From NCBI GenBank assembly GCA_028290165.1, contig JAQGKJ010000183.1:1-5232 (forward strand): a stretch of 5,232 nucleotides of DNA, given 5' to 3'. The translations under genes and the position numbers were made by a program. Shown here piece after piece: positions 1 through 5,093 of this stretch; the first letter of the stretch is position 1, and the number at the start of each line of letters is the position of its first letter. The notes beneath the pieces are model-generated. The model was given only the letters and a program-made list of their open reading frames with translations. It did no database searches and was not told the DNA's origin. Source of the DNA: Bradyrhizobium sp. GTDB taxonomy: Bacteria > Pseudomonadota > Alphaproteobacteria > Rhizobiales > Xanthobacteraceae.

Positions 1-456
1 GCGCTGGGGGCAAACTCGGTCGCGATCGGCTCCGGCTCGGTGGCGACGCTTGCCAACACGGTGTCGTTCGGCACGCCCGGCAATGAGCGTCGGCTCACCA
101 ATGTGGCCGCTGGCGTCAACCCGACCGATGCCGTCAATGTCAGCCAGCTCTCTGGCCTCACGTCCGGCTTCCAGTCCCAGATCACGGGATTGCAGGGGCA
201 GATCACCAGCAATCTCAGCGAATCGCGACGGGGAATTGCGGCCACCGCGGCACTGGCCAGTGTGGCCACACCCTCGGCACCCGGCAAGACGACGATGGCG
301 ATGAACGCCAGCACCTATGAAGGCCAGGCCGGTTTCGGGATAGCCCTCACCCATCGCCTCGCCTGGACCGACATTCCGGTCTATGTCAGCGGCGCCTATG
401 GCAATGGCGGCGGCACGCAGCATGTCGGGCGCGTCGGCATGGCAGTGGAATGGTGA
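1..456 (+). CDS. YadA-like trimeric autotransporter adhesin, C-terminal part (5' end outside window)
   Basis: This is the end of a surface adhesin of the type Vc (trimeric autotransporter) secretion family. Three chains together form a 12-stranded outer-membrane barrel that exports and anchors a fibrous adhesive head and stalk. The reading frame is open from base 1, so the gene starts upstream; the internal GTG at 40 is not a credible start. Of the 151 residues visible, 1-16 hold a head-type repeat ([13 protein letters not shown]), about 27-50 the neck motif (RRLTNVAAG...DAVNVSQL), about 51-76 a short coiled coil ([11 protein letters not shown]), and about 77-151 the YadA anchor, rich in alternating Gly and aromatic residues ([23 protein letters not shown]). 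The protein ends in Trp, as expected for an aromatic C-terminal BAM recognition residue. The anchor looks intact, so the gene is probably functional. The ligand cannot be inferred because the head is outside the window. Confidence 0.93.
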   Translation, partial: ALGANSVAIGSGSVATLANTVSFGTPGNERRLTNVAAGVNPTDAVNVSQLSGLTSGFQSQITGLQGQITSNLSESRRGIAATAALASVATPSAPGKTTMAMNASTYEGQAGFGIALTHRLAWTDIPVYVSGAYGNGGGTQHVGRVGMAVEW

Positions 457-548
457 TAGCGTCAATCCCGCTTAACTGACGAGACGCCCACACTCGACTT
501 TCAGCAGGGTGGCATCGGCAGCCGCGTCGGGGTAACGTTCGCCTGGTG

Positions 549-1178
549 ATGACCAGGAAATATTTTGTGCGAATACTTCGTCTGTCAGTGGTTGCCTTGG
601 CGATAGCGTCCATTCTGCCTTTCGGGTTGGCGCAAGCCCAAACATCAAAGCCTGCAGCGCAGGAAGCCGCGCCAAAGCCAGCGCAGATCGACCGCAACGG
701 CGTCTTGATCTTGATCCGCTCGTCGCTGCTGGCGCTCGATCAGGCCAACAAGACCGGCAACTACACGGTGCTGCGCGATCTCGGCGCGCCGGGCTTCCAG
801 ACCAACACGGCGGCGCGGCTGGCCGAGATTTTCGCCAAGCAGCGCAACGACAATCTCGATCTGTCTGGCGTCGCCGCGATTGATCCGCAGCTTTCGCTGC
901 TGCCGCAGATCGAGGCCAACGGCCTGATGCGCATGGCGGGATTCTTTCCCTCGATACCGACGCAGGTCAATTTCGAGCTCGCCTTCGCCCCGGTGAACGG
1001 TCAATGGCGGCTGTTCGGAATCTCGGTCTCGCTCGGGCAGGCTGCCCCCGCCGCGCCGGACGCGCCGGCCTCCCCGGCCGCCGCCGCCAAGCAACCGCCT
1101 GTCGCAACCGCCAAGCAATCGCCACCAGCCATCGCCCAGAAGCCGCCTGCGCCCAAAGAGCCGCCAAAGCAGCCATAG
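549..1178 (+). CDS. Exported protein of unknown function with Pro/Ala-rich C-terminal tail
   Basis: I do not recognise a named family. The N-terminus is a typical Sec signal peptide: basic MTRKYFVRILR, a hydrophobic stretch, then a likely cut after AQA near residue 30, giving a periplasmic or secreted protein. The mature core (about 45-165) begins with a helix-like segment (VLILIRSSLLALDQANKTGN) followed by LRDLGAPGFQ, and ends in a strand-like NGQWRLFGISVSL. This helix-then-strand pattern resembles small NTF2-like/SnoaL-type domains, but that is inference only. Residues 165 to the end are a low-complexity Ala/Pro/Lys/Gln tail with recurring KQ-PP and K-PP units, likely disordered or wall-contacting. 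Start choice: GTG at 546 and ATG at 549 are adjacent in frame; ATG is chosen, though the only purine-rich stretch upstream (GGGG, 529-532) is too far for a good Shine-Dalgarno. It lies 92 bases after the adhesin gene on the same strand; a functional link is unproven. Confidence 0.82.
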   Translation: MTRKYFVRILRLSVVALAIASILPFGLAQAQTSKPAAQEAAPKPAQIDRNGVLILIRSSLLALDQANKTGNYTVLRDLGAPGFQTNTAARLAEIFAKQRNDNLDLSGVAAIDPQLSLLPQIEANGLMRMAGFFPSIPTQVNFELAFAPVNGQWRLFGISVSLGQAAPAAPDAPASPAAAAKQPPVATAKQSPPAIAQKPPAPKEPPKQP

Positions 1179-1280
1179 GCCTTCAGGTCCGCTATCTCAG
1201 CAAACCCGATTCATCCAATCCGCTGGAGTCGCTTCGCCACAGCCAGACAGCTTTCCGTTGTTGTTTTTTCATGGTCGCTC

Positions 1281-1324
1281 GATGCGGCAATCGATGATCC
1301 TCTCACTTCGCGAGAGGCCGCATC
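1281..1324 (+). repeat. Inverted repeat / potential RNA stem-loop upstream of small ORF
   Basis: GATGCGGC (1281-1288) is perfectly complementary to GCCGCATC (1317-1324). Inside it, CTCTC (1300-1304) pairs with GAGAG (1312-1316) around a seven-base loop, leaving an 11-base one-sided internal loop (1289-1299). No T-run follows on the plus strand and none follows in the minus direction, so a simple intrinsic terminator is unlikely. It sits about 80 bases upstream of the small ORF at 1406. It could be a structured 5' leader, a small RNA or a protein-binding dyad; the sequence does not decide. Confidence 0.5.
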
Positions 1325-1394
1325 TCACTAGGACCGGATTATCCTGGCTGGCCCTCGCAATTACCTTGTGTGAAGGCGGCGAGAATCATCACCC

Positions 1395-1400
1395 AGGAGA
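1395..1400 (+). promoter_or_regulatory. Shine-Dalgarno site of the 76-residue ORF
   Basis: AGGAGA lies five bases before the ATG at 1406. It decides the start in favour of this ATG over the in-frame upstream GTG at 1370, which has no comparable site. Confidence 0.7.
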
Positions 1401-1405
1401 TACAG

Positions 1406-1636
1406 ATGAACAAAACTAATGAGCCCAACAGCAACCGATTAACCGCCCACCATTTCCTGCGCCAGATTGTGGGATCAGTTCGAGAGGCGTTTCGTAACTT
1501 GGTCGACGCAAACGGTGCAGCGTTGAATTACAATCACACAATCGTCGATCCAACCAATGGCATCGCTTATTACGGCGAACCGCGAGGAGGGGAATTGCGG
1601 TTCAGCCGCTCACAAGTGCTTCGACGATATTACTGA
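1406..1636 (+). CDS. Small hypothetical protein (76 aa)
   Basis: I do not recognise this protein. It starts at an ATG with a well-placed AGGAGA and has no signal peptide or membrane segment. The first ten or so residues are polar (MNKTNEPNSN). A predicted amphipathic helix follows (about 12-31, HHFLRQIVGSVREAFRNLVD). The second half (about 38-60) has a hydrophilic, Gly/Tyr-rich pattern (YNHTIVDP, IAYYGEPRGGE), and the end is basic and aromatic (SRSQVLRRYY). Base composition is visibly less GC-rich than in the flanking genes, and the neighbours are a non-coding stretch and a radC remnant, both of which suggest accessory DNA. The good ribosome binding site and protein-like composition support a real gene, but its length leaves doubt. 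Confidence 0.6.
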   Translation: MNKTNEPNSNRLTAHHFLRQIVGSVREAFRNLVDANGAALNYNHTIVDPTNGIAYYGEPRGGELRFSRSQVLRRYY

Positions 1637-1784
1637 GTGCGGATTATCGGTTCGGAATCCGTGATCTGATCGGCTCGTCGATTGCTGACAAATACTCTGC
1701 GTGCACGACAGGGTTTGCCACGATTGAGCATAGGAAACCGTCCCCCAACCGATACCCAGTTATATTTGACGACAGCTTAAATCA
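1637..1784. other. AT-richer spacer without a gene
   Basis: No open frame here looks coding, and no trace of the missing upstream part of radC is recognisable in any frame. The stretch 1755-1810 is strikingly AT-rich for this window. A TTGACG at 1766-1771 followed by TTTAAA at 1791-1796 resembles a sigma70 promoter, but the 19-base spacing is long and the downstream frame is a gene fragment. Confidence 0.5.
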
Positions 1785-1982
1785 TTGTTCTTTAAATGGA
1801 ATTTCACTTTGAGTTTGCTGGTGCACAACCACCCCTCCGGCGATCCGACGCCGTCGCAGGCCGACATCCAGATGACGAAAGCGATCATCGATATCGCAGC
1901 CCCGCTCGGCATCGCCGTGCACGATCACATCATCGTCGACAGAGGCGGGCATGCCAGCATGAAGGGGCTGAGACTGATTTGA
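1785..1982 (+). pseudogene. radC: radC 3' remnant (JAB/JAMM domain fragment)
   Basis: The frame encodes the last part of a RadC-family protein, whose JAB1/MPN (JAMM) domain is normally the C-terminal half of a protein of about 220-240 residues. Homology is recognisable from about base 1815: [17 protein letters not shown] contains the metal-binding H-x-H-x7-S-x2-D pattern (His14, His16, Ser24, Asp27 of this frame), followed by [20 protein letters not shown] and the usual family end, [11 protein letters not shown]. The upstream glutamate of the JAMM motif and the N-terminal helix-hairpin-helix part are absent. The preceding residues (MFFKWNFT) are unrelated, AT-rich sequence, and the only nearby start is a TTG without a ribosome binding site. 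The fragment therefore looks like a truncated, non-functional gene left by a rearrangement. The coding sequence that remains has no internal stop, which suggests either a recent event or lingering expression. Confidence 0.85.
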
Positions 1983-2092
1983 GTGACGAAAGCCGCATAA
2001 ACCCTGCGTATCCGTGCACCTTACGCCGGGCGGCGACAGAATTCGAAATCCTGCCTCGCCACGCTCGCCCTGCCGATGGTAGGCTGCGCGAA

Positions 2093-2121
2093 TTGACACT
2101 GCACGCCGTTGCGTGCGATCC
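2093..2121 (+). promoter_or_regulatory. Possible promoter with a dyad in the spacer, upstream of the DUF302 gene
   Basis: A perfect -35 hexamer TTGACA (2093-2098) is followed by the inverted repeat GCACGC-cgtt-GCGTGC (2101-2116). The region where a -10 box should fall (around 2116-2121, CGATCC) matches the consensus poorly. The dyad could be an operator or, if transcription starts further upstream, a leader hairpin. The ATG of the DUF302 gene is about 30 bases downstream. Confidence 0.3.
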
Positions 2122-2151
2122 GGCGAAACCAACACCCAGGTGGGGATCCCT

Positions 2152-2640
2152 ATGAGCCTCAAAAAGCGCGCCCCGGCGACTTTGGCAATCCTGCTCGCGA
2201 TATGCGCAGCTCCGGCCACCGCACATGCCCTCGACGACGGACTGATAACCAAGCCGAGCAAGTATTCGGTGAAAGAAACCGTCACGCGATTTGAAGCCGC
2301 GGTTAAGGAGAAGGAGGCGGCCGGCTTCATGGTTTTCACCGAAATCGATCACGCTGCCGCCGCCAGGAAATTCGACATCGACATGCGGCCGCGGACGGTC
2401 ATCGTGTTCGGCAATCCGAAGCTCGGAACGCCTGCCATGGTCAAGACGCCCCTATTGGCGATCGACGTGCCGCCCAAGGCGCTGGTCTGGGAGGACGATC
2501 AAGGCAAGGTCTGGCTGTCGTATAATTCTTCCGACTATCTCTACAACACGATCTACGCGCGGCACGGTGCGGCGGCCCCTCCGACGACCGCGCCATTCGC
2601 CAAAGCCCTGGACGAGATGAGCGATCAGGCGACGAAGTAG
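2152..2640 (+). CDS. Exported DUF302 domain protein
   Basis: This 162-residue protein has a Sec signal peptide (MSLKKRAPATLAILLAICA, likely cut after AHA at residues 24-26), so it acts in the periplasm or outside the cell. The mature part (about 32-145) matches the DUF302 family, a small alpha/beta domain of unknown function. Typical features are the opening YSVKETVTRFEAAVKEK helix, the FTEIDHAAAAR strand-helix, the VIVFGNPKLGTPAM segment, and the hallmark ALVWEDDQGKVWLSYN. The biochemical role of DUF302 is not established. The ATG at 2152 is preferred over the in-frame upstream GTG at 2113 because AGGTGGGG (2138-2145) lies six bases before it and because it begins the signal peptide properly. 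The gene stands alone on its strand and converges on the small CxxC gene. The Cys at residue 18 is inside the hydrophobic core without a standard lipobox, so a lipoprotein is unlikely. Confidence 0.92.
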   Translation: MSLKKRAPATLAILLAICAAPATAHALDDGLITKPSKYSVKETVTRFEAAVKEKEAAGFMVFTEIDHAAAARKFDIDMRPRTVIVFGNPKLGTPAMVKTPLLAIDVPPKALVWEDDQGKVWLSYNSSDYLYNTIYARHGAAAPPTTAPFAKALDEMSDQATK

Positions 2641-2667
2641 GCCAAGCTGGCCGATCGCCACGCGGAT

Positions 2668-2695
2668 CCTACTTTGGAGGAACCTACTTTGGAGG
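2668..2695. repeat. 15-bp tandem duplication at the stop of the CxxC gene
   Basis: CCTACTTTGGAGG occurs at 2668-2680 and again at 2683-2695, a direct repeat with a 15-base period. On the minus strand each copy reads CCT CCA AAG TAG, so the last three codons (Pro-Pro-Lys) and the stop of the small gene are duplicated. The second copy stays in frame downstream and provides a second Pro-Pro-Lys-stop. Confidence 0.9.
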
Positions 2696-2863
2696 GCGAA
2701 GCTCTCCGACGAGCCACGCCGTCGTCCACGGCAGGTTCAGCGGATCGATCTGATCGCATTCCAGGCACCGAAGCGCGCGCGGCCCTTTACCGTCAACCGG
2801 CAGCACCAACACCATCAAGCCGCCGCAGTGCTTGCATCGCCCAGATGGAGAGGATTCACCCAT
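2684..2863 (-). CDS. Small CxxC/CxxC zinc-ribbon-like protein (59 aa)
   Basis: The 59-residue product carries two cysteine pairs, C10-K-H-C13 and C33-L-E-C36, each followed by a Gly or Asp, with a hydrophobic strand-like segment between them (LMVLVLPVDGKG). This is the arrangement of a zinc ribbon or rubredoxin-like knuckle that would bind one metal ion. Proteins of this type (GRCKHCGG ... RCLECD, ending ELRPPK) are, to my recollection, widespread hypothetical proteins in Bradyrhizobium; their function is unknown. There is no signal peptide, so it is probably cytoplasmic. The ATG at 2863 was chosen over the in-frame TTG at 2899; neither has a strong Shine-Dalgarno. The gene converges on the DUF302 gene with 43 bases between the stops, and its 3' end lies in a 15-bp tandem duplication. 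Confidence 0.8.
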   Translation of the reverse strand: MGESSPSGRCKHCGGLMVLVLPVDGKGPRALRCLECDQIDPLNLPWTTAWLVGELRPPK

Positions 2864-2985
2864 GCTGCAATTTGACACCGCGCCGGCGGCAACGTCCAAT
2901 CCATTTAGCGTGAACGATCAGCAGTTTCTTTCCCGTAATCGTGAGATGCTTGGCGATCAGCGCGAAGCACGCGTCAGGTACCGGC

Positions 2986-3013
2986 GCGCCGCCTCGGCGA
3001 ATCCGCCCGGCGC
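2986..3013 (-). terminator. GC-rich hairpin downstream of the MFS gene
   Basis: GCGCCG (2986-2991) pairs with CGGCGC (3008-3013), and GGCG (2996-2999) pairs with CGCC (3004-3007) around a four-base loop, giving ten pairs with one four-base bulge. It begins 21 bases past the stop of the MFS gene in the minus direction. No T-run follows, so it is at best a 3'-end stabilising structure or an imperfect terminator. Confidence 0.3.
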
Positions 3014-3034
3014 TTCGCAACCCCTCAGAATGCG

Positions 3035-4231
3035 CTAACTCGCGTCTTGTTTCGGGCTCGCCGGGACCAGTGCCAGCAATGCGATGCCGCCAACGACGGC
3101 GAAAGCCGCACCGAACAGGAACACGGCGGCATGACCGGCCTGGTCCCAAAGCCGTCCGGCCACGAGGCTCGCCACCAGGCCGGACAAGCCAACCGTGGTG
3201 TTGTACCAGCCGATGCCGCTCGCGCGCAGCTGATCCGGCACGTAGTCGCTCGCCAAGGCCTTGCCGACGGCGCGGAATATCCCCTGATAGAGCCCGTAAC
3301 CGACGAAGAGCACGCCGATCAACACAACGTTCCCTGTCAACGCGAAGCCGAGATAGGTGACGAAATAAATCGCGATCGCCGTGAGCAGGATGGTCCGTCT
3401 GCCCAACCTGTCCGACAAGAATCCCGCCGGGTAGGAAATCAGCGCAGCGACCAGGTTGAAGCCGGCATAGATCAGGATCGTCAGCGTCAGGGACGCGCCG
3501 ATATCCCTGGTCTGCAGAATCAGAAACGCGTTGCTCGAATTGCCGATCCCGAATAGCGCGGTCGCCAGCAGATATTTCCAGTAGGCCTTTGGAAGCCGCC
3601 TCACGTCGACGTCGATCTTCGCTTTTGCCGTCACCGCCACCGGGTGTTCTTCGACGAGCGCGACCATCAGGAAAGCGAGCAGACCGGGAATGACCGCGAG
3701 GTAGAAGATCAGCCGGATGTCGAGCTCCAATACGATGAGCAGCAGGATCGCGAGCAAGGGACCCAGGAACGCGCCGGCGTTGTCGCCTACCCCTTCCAGT
3801 CCAAAGGCCTTTCCCCTGTTCGCGACGTCGACCGAAGACGCGATCAGCGCATCGCGCGGAGCAGAGCGCGTACCGGCGCCAAGCCGGTCCAGAAATCTTC
3901 CGCCGAGCACGCCCTGCCAGGTCGTGGCCGTGCCCATCAAGGGCTTGCCGAGCGCCGCCAGCAGGTAACCCACGAGCGCGATCGGCTTTCTCCGTTGCAG
4001 CCGGTCCGATAACGAGCCCGAAAAACCCTGCACGATGTTCTGGGTCGCCCCGGCGACGCCTTCCACCAGACCGACCACGCTGCCGCTGGCGTTCAAGGTC
4101 TGCGTCAGGAAGATCGGCAGGATCGGATAGATCATCTCCGTGGAGATGTCGGCGAACAGGCTGGACAGCGCTAGCAGAAATGTATTCCGCGACAGACCTT
4201 CGAAATATCGATGTGCTGTTGCAACCGCCAT
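3035..4231 (-). CDS. Major facilitator superfamily (MFS) transporter
   Basis: A 398-residue inner-membrane protein with about 12 hydrophobic helices, the usual size for an MFS secondary transporter. The first helix contains LALSSLFADISTEMIYPILP. The loop after helix 2 carries motif A (GSLSDRLQRRK, residues 72-82). A motif B-like segment follows (DRLGAGTRSAPRDALI, about 115-130), and the second half repeats motif A between helices 8 and 9 (GFLSDRLGRRT, 270-280), as expected from the internal duplication of MFS proteins. A hydrophilic central loop lies at about 193-218. The ATG at 4231 is preferred over the TTG at 4327, which would overlap the upstream gene and add a charged, non-membrane extension. 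It is the last gene of a minus-strand cluster, starting 46 bases after the VanX-like peptidase gene. The substrate is unknown: a drug-efflux role or movement of a wall-derived peptide are both possible. Confidence 0.92.
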   Translation of the reverse strand: MAVATAHRYFEGLSRNTFLLALSSLFADISTEMIYPILPIFLTQTLNASGSVVGLVEGVAGATQNIVQGFSGSLSDRLQRRKPIALVGYLLAALGKPLMGTATTWQGVLGGRFLDRLGAGTRSAPRDALIASSVDVANRGKAFGLEGVGDNAGAFLGPLLAILLLIVLELDIRLIFYLAVIPGLLAFLMVALVEEHPVAVTAKAKIDVDVRRLPKAYWKYLLATALFGIGNSSNAFLILQTRDIGASLTLTILIYAGFNLVAALISYPAGFLSDRLGRRTILLTAIAIYFVTYLGFALTGNVVLIGVLFVGYGLYQGIFRAVGKALASDYVPDQLRASGIGWYNTTVGLSGLVASLVAGRLWDQAGHAAVFLFGAAFAVVGGIALLALVPASPKQDAS

Positions 4232-4277
4232 GACCAGCTCACGCCTCCGCCCAGCCCTTGTAGAACCGCTTTGACCA

Positions 4278-5060
4278 TCATCGGGTTCCGCCCGGCGGCA
4301 AACCGCGCGCAACAATTGGAAAGTCAAAACTCTGTTGAGGAAAGGGCTCGTCGGCGAGTTCGAAATGCCACCATTCCCGGAAATAGGGCCTGAAGCCGGA
4401 TCGCCGCATCAACTTCCGGAGCCATATTCGATTGGATGTGGCTGGCGCGGTAACATGGGGGCTTGCCGTGCCGGCAAGCGGGTCGAGGCAATCGTAACCC
4501 GAGCCAAGATCAATCGTCCCATCCTCGAAGCGCTCGCCTTTGGCGGCGGTACACGGCTTCAGCGCGGCCGCCGGATCGTAGGCGGGCAGCGCGGAAAGAT
4601 CGGCCGGCACGATACCGAGATCGACCGTACTGCCGCGCGAATGCGCCGAGCGCGAAGCAAGATAACCGAGCGCAAAAAGCTGCGCCTTGTTCGTATTCGG
4701 AAAAAATTCCGCTTTCATGCGGGCGTCTTGCGGGACCCTGCTCCAGGCCATAAAATCCCTGACCGCGCGGGCCGGCCGATAACAATCCCAGACGATCAGC
4801 GAAAATTTGCTGGCGGCGAGTTCGGCCTGGACCTGGCCTAGTGCGCTCGCCGCCCTTTCGGTAAGCACGCACTCGTTGGCGAGATAGCCCTCGACAGGCC
4901 TGCCTGTAAAATTGTGCAAGCCGGCGTAGCGAATGTCCTGTCGTATTCCGGGATCGACGTCGGCGAGGTAGACAAATCCCCTCGGGAGTTCTGCTGCAGC
5001 GGCTGCCATGTTGCTTGCCATCAAACAGGCGACGGCCACTGCGGCTAGTCTGACGGACAA
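4278..5060 (-). CDS. Exported D-alanyl-D-alanine dipeptidase (VanX/DdpX type, peptidase M15D)
   Basis: Zinc dipeptidases of this family hydrolyse D-Ala-D-Ala. In this 260-residue protein the zinc ligands and catalytic residues are all present: SAHSRGSTVDLG supplies His140 and Asp147, and EWWHFEL supplies the catalytic Glu229 and His232. The Arg in WDCYRP (Arg95) fits the transition-state arginine. The spacings Arg-His (45), His-Asp (7) and Glu-His (3) equal those I recall for VanX (Arg71, His116, Asp123, Glu181, His184). The segment between Asp and the second His is longer than in VanX (85 versus 61) and contains two of the four mature cysteines. A signal peptide (SVRLAAVAVACLMAS, likely cut after the run of Ala near residue 23) places it in the periplasm. 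Start: TTG at 5060, four bases after a GGAGGA (5065-5070); the in-frame TTG at 5072 overlaps that site and is less likely. It lies between an SH3b gene and an MFS gene on the same strand. Confidence 0.92.
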   Translation of the reverse strand: MSVRLAAVAVACLMASNMAAAAAELPRGFVYLADVDPGIRQDIRYAGLHNFTGRPVEGYLANECVLTERAASALGQVQAELAASKFSLIVWDCYRPARAVRDFMAWSRVPQDARMKAEFFPNTNKAQLFALGYLASRSAHSRGSTVDLGIVPADLSALPAYDPAAALKPCTAAKGERFEDGTIDLGSGYDCLDPLAGTASPHVTAPATSNRIWLRKLMRRSGFRPYFREWWHFELADEPFPQQSFDFPIVARGLPPGGTR

Positions 5061-5064
5061 TCTA

Positions 5065-5070
5065 TCCTCC
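5065..5070 (-). promoter_or_regulatory. Shine-Dalgarno site of the VanX-like gene
   Basis: On the minus strand GGAGGA precedes the TTG codon at 5060-5058 with a four-base spacer (TAGA). It decides the start: the alternative in-frame TTG at 5072 would place this site inside the coding region. Confidence 0.75.
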
Positions 5071-5093
5071 AAGCCGCATGCACAGCGCGGCGA

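Larger units (their letters stand above)
1179..1405. other. Non-coding stretch with a T-run and an inverted repeat
   Basis: I find no supportable gene in these 227 bases; the plus-strand frame open from 1004 to 1297 is an out-of-frame shadow of the preceding gene that runs into this stretch. A T-rich run lies at 1259-1269, but no convincing GC hairpin precedes it, so it is not called a terminator. The inverted repeat at 1281-1324 is listed separately. Confidence 0.6.

Noticed and set aside
645..1118. Minus-strand open frame of 157 codons opposite the exported protein gene
   Set aside because: Arg/Gly-rich shadow translation; the plus strand has a signal peptide and a protein-like core.
1259..1269. 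T-rich run as an intrinsic terminator of the exported protein gene
   Set aside because: No stable GC-rich stem lies immediately upstream; only three- to four-base pairings are possible.
1766..1796. Sigma70-like promoter TTGACG...TTTAAA before the radC fragment
   Set aside because: The spacing is 19 bases, the downstream frame is truncated with no start, and AT-rich sequence gives such matches by chance.
2203..2208. Lipoprotein cysteine in the DUF302 signal peptide (residue 18)
   Set aside because: The preceding residues L-A-I do not fit a lipobox, and a standard signal peptidase I site (AHA) follows.
1782..2352. Minus-strand open frames across the radC fragment and the start of the DUF302 gene
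   Set aside because: They cross two unrelated plus-strand coding segments with recognisable families and have no domain or start signals of their own.
2832..3038. Plus-strand 68-codon frame between the CxxC gene and the MFS gene
   Set aside because: No ribosome binding site, a basic low-information C-terminal half, and overlap with the 5' end of the CxxC gene; nothing recognisable.
3047..4012. Long plus-strand open frames (3047-3556 and 3644-4012) opposite the MFS gene
   Set aside because: They are antisense shadows of a GC-rich membrane-protein gene; the translations are rich in Arg, Gln and Asp without domain features.
4335..4841. Plus-strand open frame of 168 codons opposite the VanX-like gene
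   Set aside because: The minus strand has a complete catalytic set of a known enzyme; the plus-strand translation is highly basic and featureless.
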